Source: CALCKU01 sp964654665
Lineage (GTDB): Bacteria; Pseudomonadota; Alphaproteobacteria; Caulobacterales; Maricaulaceae
DNA: 64,000 nt
Direction: 5' to 3'
Assembly: GCA_964654665.1 (NCBI GenBank)
Contig: CAZZKV010000011.1
Location: 1 to 64,000 of the forward strand
The position numbers and the translations under genes are program-made. Positions 16,615 through 24,972 of the stretch are shown here, one piece after another; position 1 is the stretch's first letter, and every line of letters begins with the position of its first letter. Under the pieces are notes generated by a model that did no database searches, had not been told where the DNA came from, and was given only the letters and a program-made list of their open reading frames with translations.

Positions 16615-17574
16615 ATGAACGCGCCTATCACAGACTCAGATACAGGCCATTGGGTTAACCGCGCGCCGCGAGCGCTGCGGCCTTATCTACAACTCTCTCG
16701 CCTTGATCGGCCTATCGGATATTGGCTGTTATCCCTGCCAGGCTGGATTGGTTTGGCCTTTGCTTCGTTAACACACGGGTTTGCGCCAATCGACATAGCG
16801 TGGGCCGCTTTTATTTTTATCGGCGCTGTCGCCATGCGCGGGGCTGGCTGTACATATAATGATATTGTGGATCAAGATTTGGACGCGCAGGTTACGCGCA
16901 CAGCCCTTCGTCCCTTACCGGCAGGCACCGTAACGACAATGCAAGCATGGGGCTGGCTATTCATACAGTGTTTCGTCGGACTTCTGATACTACTTTGTCT
17001 GCCCCGGCTCGCGCAAATTATCAGCCTATGCTCTCTACCATTAGTTGCGGCCTACCCTTTTATGAAACGCATCACATGGTGGCCGCAAGTCTGGCTGGGC
17101 TTAACCTTCAACTGGGCTGTATTTGTGGCTTATGCTGCCAAGACAGAAACCGTCAGCGCGCCTCTTTTGATCCTCTATGGCGGGTTAATATTCTGGACTA
17201 TCGGCTATGATACAATTTATGCCTGTCAAGACAGAGAAGATGATGCCATGATCGGAGTTAAAAGCACCGCGCGCCTCGCCGGTGAAAGCCTTCCCCGGTT
17301 TATCAAATGGGCCTATGGCTGCTGTGTTATACTAATTATTGTCGCCATTATATTCGAGCTTCGTCCCTATCACACGGGTTTTATCGGACTCATTGCCGCT
17401 ATAATAACCCCTCTGGGTTTTAGCGCTCATCTGGCGGCACAATTACGCAAACTTAAACAACGCGAAACCCCGGAATATTTAGGCCTCTTCAAATCCAATA
17501 AAACCGCGGCAATCCTGTTAATTTTAGGCCTAATCAGCGGGGCCCTAATTCTGCATTACCTCACCGCATCGTGA
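16615..17574 (+). CDS. ubiA: 4-hydroxybenzoate polyprenyltransferase
   Basis: The 319-residue membrane protein has about eight helices and both Asp-rich motifs of the UbiA family: NDIVDQDLDAQVTRT near residue 82 and the second DREDDAMIGVKS. The N-terminal words ALRPYLQLSRLDRPIGYWLL are typical of alphaproteobacterial UbiA. It attaches the polyprenyl chain to 4-hydroxybenzoate in ubiquinone synthesis at the inner membrane. An in-frame ATG at 16570 would make a longer protein overlapping the rsmE start; the ATG at 16615 fits the family better. A UbiH/Coq6-type hydroxylase of the same pathway lies at 57168-58373. Confidence 0.92.
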   Translation: MNAPITDSDTGHWVNRAPRALRPYLQLSRLDRPIGYWLLSLPGWIGLAFASLTHGFAPIDIAWAAFIFIGAVAMRGAGCTYNDIVDQDLDAQVTRTALRPLPAGTVTTMQAWGWLFIQCFVGLLILLCLPRLAQIISLCSLPLVAAYPFMKRITWWPQVWLGLTFNWAVFVAYAAKTETVSAPLLILYGGLIFWTIGYDTIYACQDREDDAMIGVKSTARLAGESLPRFIKWAYGCCVILIIVAIIFELRPYHTGFIGLIAAIITPLGFSAHLAAQLRKLKQRETPEYLGLFKSNKTAAILLILGLISGALILHYLTAS

Positions 17575-17639
17575 AAGAAACTTCATTAGCTTTTGATATG
17601 CGCAAATCTATATAGGGTGAGGCAGAATAGGAGCTCATT

Positions 17640-18176
17640 ATGCTAACCAGACGTACCCTTGGACTCAGCGCCGGTGCTTTCGCTATAACGGCATGCACAC
17701 GGAGCCAAGTCAAAGCCCATGCTAAAGATGCATCAACGAAAACACAGGCTAACACAATATTGGCGGAGACAATTATGAGTGATGAACAATGGGCCGCATT
17801 ATCCGAACGCGAATGGAGCGAAAAATTGACAGAGCAGGAATTTTACGTCTTGCGTAAAGAGGGTACGGAACGCCCTTGGACAAGTCCGCTCAATGATGAA
17901 AAACGGGCTGGTACATTTACCTGCGCCGGATGTGCCCTGCCGTTATTTAGAACCGAAATGAAATTTGACAGCGGAACAGGCTGGCCCAGTTTCTTCACAG
18001 TGATTGAAGGTAATGTCGAAACAAAAAAAGACTTTAAACTTGTCTTGCCGCGGACCGAATATCACTGCAAACGCTGCGGCGGACACCAAGGACATGTCTT
18101 CAAAGACGGCCCCGCGCCAACAGGGCTTCGCTATTGCAATAATGGTGTAGCTCTAGATTTTATAGCCGATGTTTAA
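17640..18176 (+). CDS. msrB: Exported peptide-methionine (R)-S-oxide reductase
   Basis: The 178-residue product has a complete MsrB domain: zinc cysteines CAGC (95 and 98) and CKRC (143 and 146), substrate words SGTGWPSFF, and the catalytic cysteine in RYCNNG (166). Residues 1-28 form an export signal with twin arginines (TRRTLGLSAGAF) and a possible lipobox AITAC (Cys19), so the enzyme is likely periplasmic or a lipoprotein. MsrB reduces methionine-R-sulfoxide in damaged proteins. GGAG lies upstream of the ATG at 17640. Confidence 0.9.
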   Translation: MLTRRTLGLSAGAFAITACTRSQVKAHAKDASTKTQANTILAETIMSDEQWAALSEREWSEKLTEQEFYVLRKEGTERPWTSPLNDEKRAGTFTCAGCALPLFRTEMKFDSGTGWPSFFTVIEGNVETKKDFKLVLPRTEYHCKRCGGHQGHVFKDGPAPTGLRYCNNGVALDFIADV

Positions 18177-18249
18177 CACGAAAGAAAACATCCCGTATTT
18201 AAATTTAAATTCAGCCTTGCCAGATAACATTTTCTAGCACATGATTTAG

Positions 18250-18459
18250 ACCTTGTTTGCCGTCCCATAGTGGGGCCGCGTTTATGAAAGGAGGTCGATT
18301 TTGTTTATCTGTTTTGAGGGGTCTGCCCGAAGCTGTTAGATCAGCCCTTTCGTAAAAGCGAAATTGGGTATTGTATTATCTACCAAGAAGCCGGCAAGAT
18401 GTCCGGTAAGACCCAAACTTCAAAAAGAAGCCCCCTGATATTGTCAGGGGGCTTTTTGT
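18250..18459 (+). ncRNA. Candidate structured small RNA or long leader in a 349-base gene-free stretch
   Basis: The region 18177-18525 has no supported protein gene. Its distal part can fold. A segment at about 18308-18325 (TCTGTTTTGAGGGGTCT) can pair with about 18410-18427 (AGACCCAAACTTCAAAAAGA) to close a long stem. Inside are the hairpin TTTCG/CGAAA flanked by GCCC and GGGT, and a GCCGG/CCGGT hairpin. A strong terminator follows at once. A perfect Shine-Dalgarno (AAAGGAGGT, near 18288) precedes a 12-codon TTG frame, and an overlapping 23-codon ATG frame is also open, so a leader peptide is possible. No match to 4.5S, tmRNA or RNase P RNA is recognised. The ends are estimates. Confidence 0.45.
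18428..18456 (+). terminator. Strong Rho-independent terminator
   Basis: An 11-bp perfect stem AAGCCCCCTGA/TCAGGGGGCTT with a 5-base loop is followed by TTTTG. It ends the candidate RNA and isolates the marR gene from upstream transcription. Confidence 0.88.
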
Positions 18460-18478
18460 CTTTCTGCGGCAATTAATT

Positions 18479-18506
18479 TTGACAAATTACTTCGGATGCG
18501 TAACAT
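18479..18506 (+). promoter_or_regulatory. Sigma-70-type promoter of the marR gene
   Basis: TTGACA at 18479-18484 is followed after 16 bases by TAACAT at 18501-18506. Transcription would begin near 18513, right at the AAAGGAG ribosome site, giving a very short leader. Confidence 0.6.
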
Positions 18507-18525
18507 TTATACAAAGGAGAACCTT

Positions 18526-18960
18526 ATGGCTATTGCCCGCCCTGTTGACCGCCGTTTATTTTTCCTCTTTGATCGCGCGCATACACAACTCGCCAAAGCC
18601 GCTGAACAACATTTATCACATCATAGTAAAGTCACCACGGCGCAAGCTTCTGTTCTTATTTACCTTGGTTATCATGACCACTGCTCACTCACAGAACTGG
18701 CTGAAGGTACGGGCCGCAACAATCCGGCTATCACGGGGCTTGTAGCCCGTATGGAAACCATAGGACTTGTTACCCGTATCGATGACGCATATGACCGCCG
18801 CTCTAAACGCGTAATGTTGACACATGCGGGGTGGGAGCGGCGCGAATTAGTTATGGATGATTTTCGTGATTTTAACACCCGCCTTATCAAAGGGTTATCA
18901 GATCAAGAGGTCGACGCTGTATTAAAATTTCTGTCAAACGCCCATAAAAATGTTGTTTAA
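18526..18960 (+). CDS. MarR family transcriptional regulator
   Basis: The 144-residue product has the MarR winged-helix layout: the helix-turn-helix SLTELAEGTGRNNPAITGLVARMETIGLV (given here only as its region, residues about 55-83), then the wing words RIDDAYDRRSKRVMLTHAG. These proteins act as dimers that repress nearby genes and respond to small ligands. The frame opens at 18496, but AAAGGAG at 18513-18519 is correctly spaced only for the ATG at 18526. The regulated gene is not evident; the genes downstream encode envelope and redox proteins. Confidence 0.88.
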   Translation: MAIARPVDRRLFFLFDRAHTQLAKAAEQHLSHHSKVTTAQASVLIYLGYHDHCSLTELAEGTGRNNPAITGLVARMETIGLVTRIDDAYDRRSKRVMLTHAGWERRELVMDDFRDFNTRLIKGLSDQEVDAVLKFLSNAHKNVV

Positions 18961-19109
18961 GTGATCCCCGTCACAGTCCGGCCCGGCACGTTGGAATATG
19001 AAGCTATCACATAATGCATTACTGCTACCTAATATCAAAGATAGTCATGCAATGTACATTGTGTTATCAAAACTTAACCGAACGGCCATGAGGGTCAATC
19101 AGGGCGCAA

Positions 19110-19565
19110 ATGAAATTTTTGACTAAAATACTTATCGCGGGAACGATTGTATTCGCTATAAATGCGGCCGCAACATCAGCGATTGACGCGCCGGCCTTGG
19201 CACAAATATCCAATATAGATAACAACCAGATTATGGCCCGCAACACAAACACTGTGAGCTATGATGTAAAATTGGCAAATGCCTGTGTGTCTTCGGGGCG
19301 CAATAAAACCGATTGTATTTGCGTAACCCGTATTTTTAAACACCGTATGACCCTGCGTGAATATAAAACGGCTGTTCCGCTTTATGCAGCAGAGAAAAGC
19401 CCTGAACGCTCTGCGATTAGCGCTATAAAAATGACATTGAATAAATCCGGTATAGGAGATGCCGATATCAATGCCATTGACGCCCTGCAACGCAAGTTGG
19501 CCAATAGCCCTCACTTTGACCAAATCTGCGCTGAAGCGTCGACATATTTTCGCGAAAACGATTAG
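19110..19565 (+). CDS. Small secreted protein of unknown function
   Basis: The 151-residue product has a signal peptide (residues 1-31, ending PALA). The mature part is helical with four cysteines: one in NACVSSG, two in DCICV and one in QICAEA, which suggests two disulfides in the periplasm. The words CVTRIFKHRMTLREYKTAVPLY are not those of a family I recognise. AGGG lies 6 bases upstream of the ATG. It stands between the marR gene and the DsbA-family gene, whose presence fits a disulfide-bearing neighbour, though no link is proven. Confidence 0.65.
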   Translation: MKFLTKILIAGTIVFAINAAATSAIDAPALAQISNIDNNQIMARNTNTVSYDVKLANACVSSGRNKTDCICVTRIFKHRMTLREYKTAVPLYAAEKSPERSAISAIKMTLNKSGIGDADINAIDALQRKLANSPHFDQICAEASTYFREND

Positions 19566-19645
19566 ACGGCTCTAACCGTGCCTTTTGTCTGGGCTGTAAT
19601 AGCATTTGCGCTAGTCAGGCTGCCATAATACCGCTAGGCAGTCTT

Positions 19646-20329
19646 ATGACTAAACCAACCCCGAAAACAGCAAGCACAGCAACTCTGCAAGTCGATATTG
19701 TCTCGGATGTTATATGCCCATGGTGTTGGCTGGGGAAACGATATTTCGATCAAGCTGTCACAATATCGGGACAAAAAATAGCCGTCACATGGCGGCCCTA
19801 TATGCTCGATCCCACAGTGCCAATGCAGGGCGTGCCTTACAAAGACTATATGGCAAAAAAATTTGGTAAAGGCCCCAGCGATCGTTTTAAAGCCATGCGT
19901 GCCCATCTGGAAACAGCTGCGCCAGAGGCGGGAATAACCTTCCGGTTTAGCCAAATCCCTATGCGGCCCAACACATTGAATGCGCATCGCATCATACGCT
20001 GGGCGGGCGGGCAAGGCTTAGCCGATCAAGCCGTGGAAGCCCTGTTTAAAGCGGCATTTGATGATGTGGACGATATTGGCGATCTTGATGTTTTAACACG
20101 CATAGCCAACAATATTGGCCTTGACCCAGACATTACAAAAGATCTTTTACAAAGCAGCAATGATACCGATGCCGTCAATGAGGAAATTGATTTTTTCCGC
20201 CGCCTCGGTATATCTGGCGTGCCTACCTTCATCTATAATGGCCAATTAGCCGTTCAAGGGGCCCAGCCTGCCGAACACCATTTAAACGTCATGAAAGAGG
20301 CCGCAAAATTGCCGCCGCCAAATTCATAA
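19646..20329 (+). CDS. DsbA family oxidoreductase (FrnE/HCCA-isomerase type)
   Basis: The 227-residue product has the thioredoxin-fold active site DVICPWCWLGKR (Cys24, Cys27), a helical insertion, and the cis-proline strand GVPTFIYNGQLAVQGAQP near the C-terminus. This is the layout of FrnE-like DsbA oxidoreductases. There is no signal peptide, so it should be cytoplasmic, unlike classical DsbA. It probably acts in thiol redox control; the substrate is unknown. The MAPEG gene follows after 15 bases and is likely co-transcribed. Confidence 0.88.
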   Translation: MTKPTPKTASTATLQVDIVSDVICPWCWLGKRYFDQAVTISGQKIAVTWRPYMLDPTVPMQGVPYKDYMAKKFGKGPSDRFKAMRAHLETAAPEAGITFRFSQIPMRPNTLNAHRIIRWAGGQGLADQAVEALFKAAFDDVDDIGDLDVLTRIANNIGLDPDITKDLLQSSNDTDAVNEEIDFFRRLGISGVPTFIYNGQLAVQGAQPAEHHLNVMKEAAKLPPPNS

Positions 20330-20344
20330 CAGAAAGTTTTTATC

Positions 20345-20740
20345 ATGGAACCTTTGCAAATTGCCGGGCTTTATATCGCCCTGAACTTGATCCTCGCTGT
20401 CGTCCTAATTTACCGAGTCGTAAAAATACGTATATCGGATAAAATCAGTATGGGAGATGACAATAATCCGGTTATGGCAGCCCGTATTCGGGCCCATGGG
20501 AATTTTATCGAAAATACGCCCCTTATGCTTATCGGGTTATTTACCCTTGCATCACTCTCGGCCCATGTTGTGGCTTTACATATTTGTGGTATCGCTATTT
20601 TACTTTGCCGCCTTCTACATGCCTATGGTATGGCCCAACCCCATGCTAATGGACAAAGCCGAAGAATTGGCATGATGCTAACCTTTGTAATCTATATCGG
20701 CATAGCCCTTTACCTCTTATATATTGTGATAGCCGGATAA
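20345..20740 (+). CDS. MAPEG family membrane protein
   Basis: The 131-residue product has four hydrophobic helices and the family words NPVMAARIRAHGNFIENTPL and RLLHAYGM, which mark MAPEG proteins (glutathione-linked membrane enzymes and their bacterial relatives). The N-terminal helix is followed by a cytoplasmic basic loop. Its role in bacteria is undefined. The stop codon shares one base with the pmbA start (TAATG), so the two are coupled. Confidence 0.87.
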   Translation: MEPLQIAGLYIALNLILAVVLIYRVVKIRISDKISMGDDNNPVMAARIRAHGNFIENTPLMLIGLFTLASLSAHVVALHICGIAILLCRLLHAYGMAQPHANGQSRRIGMMLTFVIYIGIALYLLYIVIAG

Positions 20741-22098
20741 TGAAAAACGACCCTCTAACAGCCACCGCTCTTGCACCGGTGCTTGAAACACTCTTGTCTC
20801 GTGCCCGTCATTACGGCGCTGAAAAATGTGACGGTATTGCTACCCATGGCCGCTCACTATCCGTTGTGACGCGCGGCGGAAACCTCGAAGATGTTGATAA
20901 TAGCGAAGGCAAAGATATTGGCCTGCGTGTCTTTATCGGCAAGCGACAAGCTTGCGTATCCAGCTCTGATCTCTCCTATACCTCACTCGATAAACTGGCA
21001 GAACGCGCTGTTGCTATGGCTCGTTTAGCTCCCGAAGATGAATATTGCGGTTTGGCCCATAATGATTTGCTAGAGCACGCGCCCCCCGCTCTTGATCTCT
21101 TTGACCCAGCCGAGTTATCACCCGCTGATTTGCTGGAGCGCGCGAATACTGTCGAAGCGGCAGCCCTTGCAGTAAAAGGCGTTAAGCAAGCCGAAGGCGC
21201 CAGCGCATCAGCCAATACATCAGCCGTTTATTTCGCAACCAGCGAAGGCTTTAGTTCCGGTTGGCGCGGGTCCCGCTTTTCCATGGGCGTGTCGGCTTTT
21301 GCCGAAGGTGATGACGGCGCTATGGAACGCGATTATGATTACCATGGCGCGCGGTTTATAGCCGATGTGAAAGATATGGAAACCATTGGCCGTACCGCCG
21401 GACAACGGGCTGTTGCTCGGCTTGGCGGCACCCAGCTCAGTTCATCAACCATGCCGGTCATTATGGACCGGCGGGTGTCCAATGCTTTGCTCAGCGCCTT
21501 TACCGGAGCCATTACAGGCAGCGGAATTGCACGCGGTGTTTCATTTTTGAAAGATAAAATGGACAGTCCGCTTTTTGCTAAAAACATCACCATAATAGAT
21601 GATCCTTTGATACCGCGGGGTCACGGCTCGCGGCCATGGGATGGCGAAGGCGTGCAGGTTCAGCGCCAAATACTAGTTAATGATGGTGTTTTAAAATCAT
21701 GGCTGTTAAATACGTCATCAGCCCGCCAATTAGGTATGATCACGACAGGCCATGCGTCCCGCCCCATCGGCAGCCCGCCGGGTATCAGCCCGACCAATTG
21801 CTATATTGAGACCGGCGAAAAATCACCAGAGCAACTTATGGCAGACATTGGTTCTGGATTACTTGTAACGGAAATGTTTGGCCCCTCGCTTAATTCCAAT
21901 ACTGGCGATTACAGCGTCGGGGTAAGCGGGTTTCAAATTCAAGGCGGAGATATTGCCCGTCCCGTCAATGAAGTCACAATTGCTGGCAATCTGCTGGATA
22001 TGTTTGCTGGATTAATTCCTGCCAATGATCTTGTTTTTGACAATGCGGTGGTTACACCCAGCCTGTTGATACCGGAGATGACGCTTGCCGGCACCTGA
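20740..22098 (+). CDS. pmbA: Metalloprotease PmbA/TldE
   Basis: The 452-residue product is full-length TldD/PmbA family. Early words are AEKCDGIATHGRSLSVVTRGG and DIGLRVFIGKRQA; late ones are GSRPWDGEGV, LLNTSSARQLG, RPIGSPPGISPTN and SVGVSGFQIQGG. It lacks the HExxxH zinc motif of TldD, which fits the PmbA (TldE) partner. TldD/TldE complexes degrade unfolded or leader peptides and mature microcins. No tldD is in the window. In many alphaproteobacteria pmbA precedes the inositol-phosphatase-like gene, as here. Confidence 0.92.
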   Translation: MKNDPLTATALAPVLETLLSRARHYGAEKCDGIATHGRSLSVVTRGGNLEDVDNSEGKDIGLRVFIGKRQACVSSSDLSYTSLDKLAERAVAMARLAPEDEYCGLAHNDLLEHAPPALDLFDPAELSPADLLERANTVEAAALAVKGVKQAEGASASANTSAVYFATSEGFSSGWRGSRFSMGVSAFAEGDDGAMERDYDYHGARFIADVKDMETIGRTAGQRAVARLGGTQLSSSTMPVIMDRRVSNALLSAFTGAITGSGIARGVSFLKDKMDSPLFAKNITIIDDPLIPRGHGSRPWDGEGVQVQRQILVNDGVLKSWLLNTSSARQLGMITTGHASRPIGSPPGISPTNCYIETGEKSPEQLMADIGSGLLVTEMFGPSLNSNTGDYSVGVSGFQIQGGDIARPVNEVTIAGNLLDMFAGLIPANDLVFDNAVVTPSLLIPEMTLAGT

Positions 22099-23194
22099 TC
22101 CTGATAGCACATCCTATAGCCAAGACCGTGCGCTTTTGATCACAACTGTGCGCGCAGCCGGCGTCATAGCTAAAAACGCCTATGACGCCAATGATAGCAA
22201 AGTTTGGGATAAAACCGCAGGCCATCCCGTTACCGATGCTGATATTGCAGTAAATGACTATCTGGCCAAAATTCTGCAAAAGGCCCGCCCCACCTATGGC
22301 TGGCTATCCGAAGAGACAAAAGATGACCGCTCGCGCCATGAATGCACACGTTGTTTTGTTGTCGATCCGATTGACGGCACACGGGCTTTCATCGATCGCA
22401 CGCCTAATTTCACGGTGTCCGTAGCTGTCATTGAAAACGGCATATCCATTGCCGCTGCGCTGTATAATCCGCTCACAGATGAAATGTTCGAGGCCCATCT
22501 CGGCGGCGGCGCACAATTGAACGGTCGCTCTATATCCGCCCTCGATAGTCCCGCCATCGCCAATATCCGTATGGTTGGATATCCACGTAAATTTCGACGT
22601 CTGGCTTGGCCTGAGATGCAATGCCGTATTGTCAATTCCATGGCATATCGCATAGCTCTTGTTGCCTGCGGACAGGCCGATGCTACCGTTGCTTTTACGC
22701 CCAAATCAGATTGGGATATTGCCGCGGCCCAACTCATTGCTACAGAGGCGGGAGCCCGTGTGACCAATTTGCGCGGCGTTGAGCCAAATTATGACAATAA
22801 AACCACAAGCGGTTTAGGCGTTATTTGTGCTGGAAAGACATTACACGCTTTGCTATTAGCCCGCGTGAAACCCGTCATCACGCAATTTGAGCAAAGCGAT
22901 GACAAAATTAAAGATTTTGGATTTATGGGAACTACTATGTCTGACCGCCACACTGAAAATAATGACATTCAACTATTGCATTTGGTGATTGGCGGCGAAC
23001 TTGTCGACCCGAATAAAACGGAATTTAAAGACCTGACAAAAGTTGATTTTGTTGGCGCTTATGCCAATTTTTCCGAAGCCCGCGCTGCATGGCTCGGTGC
23101 GGCCCAGCGCACAGTGGATAATGCCCATATGCGCTATTTCGTCTTGCACGCCCATGAATTAATCGACCCTGATAAAGACGGCTTCATTGGCTAA
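22085..23194 (+). CDS. Inositol-monophosphatase family protein fused to a C-terminal DUF4170 domain
   Basis: Residues 1-265 are an inositol-monophosphatase-type phosphatase (CysQ/SuhB-like): metal ligands in WLSEETKDD (Glu near 76) and VVDPIDGTRAF (Asp94, Asp97), and SDWDIAAAQLIATEAGA for the third metal site. Residues about 285-369 match DUF4170, a small alphaproteobacterial domain, with the words LLHLVIGGELVDP, FKDLTKVDFVGAY, AQRTVDNAHMRYFVLHAHEL. In many relatives these are two adjacent genes; here the frame is continuous. An internal ATG at 22937 could restart DUF4170 alone but has no ribosome site. TTG start, 14-base overlap with pmbA. Likely substrates: inositol phosphates or 3'-phosphoadenosine 5'-phosphate. 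Confidence 0.87.
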   Translation: MPAPDPDSTSYSQDRALLITTVRAAGVIAKNAYDANDSKVWDKTAGHPVTDADIAVNDYLAKILQKARPTYGWLSEETKDDRSRHECTRCFVVDPIDGTRAFIDRTPNFTVSVAVIENGISIAAALYNPLTDEMFEAHLGGGAQLNGRSISALDSPAIANIRMVGYPRKFRRLAWPEMQCRIVNSMAYRIALVACGQADATVAFTPKSDWDIAAAQLIATEAGARVTNLRGVEPNYDNKTTSGLGVICAGKTLHALLLARVKPVITQFEQSDDKIKDFGFMGTTMSDRHTENNDIQLLHLVIGGELVDPNKTEFKDLTKVDFVGAYANFSEARAAWLGAAQRTVDNAHMRYFVLHAHELIDPDKDGFIG

Positions 23195-24962
23195 TAACGC
23201 ATCAGTATCGCAAACAGATCGCCAGAGGATAAAACGCCTTTGGCGGGATTATATCTGGCCGCAAAAGACAAAGCTCTTTGCTGCGGCTATTTTCATGGCT
23301 ATTTTAGCAGCTGCAACGGCGGCTTATACATTTGTTGTTCACATTATTATTGATGAGGCCAATACCTTATCTGGTGATATTGATGCGGCTACAAATGCTA
23401 AACTCTATGCCTCTGCTATATTGCCTGTCTTGCTGGGGATAACGGCCCTTTCAGGTCTTTCCAATTACGCCCAGCGTATTCTCTCTAATTCCATTGCCCT
23501 TAATGCTGTTGGCGCAATGCAAAAACAAATGTTTCAATCGGCCCATGCCCGTGATTATGCCCATTTTTCACGCGAACCGACAGGCAATCTTATTTCCAAA
23601 TTCACCAATGATGTCACGATCATTTCCAATGCCCTTATCCGTACACTGTCCAATCTGATTGTGGCCTTGCTCACTGTCATTCTAACACTGGCAGCCATGC
23701 TATCTCAGAATTGGCAACTCAGCCTTGTGATGACTGTTTTTTTGCTTGCCTTTTGGCCTATAATCATCATTTCAAAACGCATGCGCGGCAATGCTAAAGA
23801 CGTGCAGTTCCATGTCGGCACCATTACCTCCGAGCTTAAAGAAAGCTTCACCAGCGCCCGAATGGTCAAAACCTATAATCTGGAGCATAATGAAAACACC
23901 CGCCTTGGGAAAAGCTTTGATGAACGCATCCGGCTTTTTATGAAACTGGTGACTGAGCAAGCCCGCGTCGATCCTATTTTAGAAATTTTGGGCGGACTGG
24001 CCATTGCAGGAGTTATGATCTTCGGCGTTTACCAAGTCACGAATAATACAGCCTCGCCGGGATCTATTGGTGCGGTTTTAACCGGATTGCTTATTCTATC
24101 ACCGAAATTGCGCGCGCTGGGAACGCTCAATAATGTCATTCAAGAAGGATTAGCAGCCCTGACCCGCATCTTTGATGTGATTGACACGCGGCCCAATATT
24201 ATTGACGCGCCCGATGCCACCTCCCTTAAGAATATACGCGGCGATATCGAATTGGATAATATCAGCTTTAGCTATGACGACGGTACACAGGCTCTACGCA
24301 CTGTATCAATCACCGCAAAAGCCGGCGAAACAATTGCTTTTGTCGGGCCGTCGGGCGGCGGAAAATCCACAATTATTAATCTCATCCCGCGGCTCTACGA
24401 TGTTAGCGCCGGATATATCCGTATCGATGGGACGGATATACGCGATGTTACCCTTGACAGCCTACGCGCCAATATAGCGCTTGTTTCCCAAGATGTGACC
24501 CTGTTTAACGACACAATTGCCGCCAATATCGGCTTTGGCGATACGACGGCAAACCGAGACGCCATTATTGCGGCCGCGCAAGCCGCCGATGCCCATGATT
24601 TTATCGCCGCTTTGCCTGATGGGTATGACACCGTATTGGGCGAAGCTGGCAATGGGCTATCCGGCGGACAAAAACAGCGGTTATCCATAGCCCGCGCTAT
24701 CTTGCGCGATGCGCCTATCCTTTTACTTGATGAAGCAACCTCAGCCCTTGACGCACAATCGGAAGCAAAAGTTCAAACAGCTTTGAGCCGGTTAACCAAT
24801 GGACGCACAACCCTTGTTATTGCCCATAAATTGTCTACGGTACAAAAGGCTGACCGTATTTATGTGCTGGATAAAGGGCGTATTGCTGAAACAGGCACCC
24901 ATGAAACCCTGAGTAAAAAACGCGGCGGGCTTTATGCTAAATTGAAAGCCTTGCAGCACTAA
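23187..24962 (+). CDS. ABC transporter ATP-binding/permease protein, MsbA-like
   Basis: The 591-residue half-transporter has six membrane helices (about 35-310) and a C-terminal ATPase with Walker A GPSGGGKST, signature LSGGQKQR, Walker B ILLLDEATSALD and the switch His in VIAHK. This is a type IV exporter; the lipid A gene neighbours support MsbA-like flipping of lipid A or core precursors across the inner membrane. The start is TTG at 23187, overlapping the previous gene by 8 bases, with no nearby ATG. The symbol msbA is left out because several such exporters exist in alphaproteobacteria. Confidence 0.87.
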   Translation: MANNASVSQTDRQRIKRLWRDYIWPQKTKLFAAAIFMAILAAATAAYTFVVHIIIDEANTLSGDIDAATNAKLYASAILPVLLGITALSGLSNYAQRILSNSIALNAVGAMQKQMFQSAHARDYAHFSREPTGNLISKFTNDVTIISNALIRTLSNLIVALLTVILTLAAMLSQNWQLSLVMTVFLLAFWPIIIISKRMRGNAKDVQFHVGTITSELKESFTSARMVKTYNLEHNENTRLGKSFDERIRLFMKLVTEQARVDPILEILGGLAIAGVMIFGVYQVTNNTASPGSIGAVLTGLLILSPKLRALGTLNNVIQEGLAALTRIFDVIDTRPNIIDAPDATSLKNIRGDIELDNISFSYDDGTQALRTVSITAKAGETIAFVGPSGGGKSTIINLIPRLYDVSAGYIRIDGTDIRDVTLDSLRANIALVSQDVTLFNDTIAANIGFGDTTANRDAIIAAAQAADAHDFIAALPDGYDTVLGEAGNGLSGGQKQRLSIARAILRDAPILLLDEATSALDAQSEAKVQTALSRLTNGRTTLVIAHKLSTVQKADRIYVLDKGRIAETGTHETLSKKRGGLYAKLKALQH

Positions 24963-24972
24963 AACATTGATA

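Noticed and set aside
18250..18459. SRP 4.5S RNA, tmRNA or RNase P RNA
   Set aside because: The conserved SRP tetraloop sequence, the tmRNA tRNA-like ends and RNase P core words were not found. A weak AGAAGCC likeness to 6S RNA is too short to use.
22937..23194. Separate DUF4170 gene
   Set aside because: The frame is continuous with the phosphatase and no ribosome site precedes the internal ATG, so a fusion is the simpler reading.
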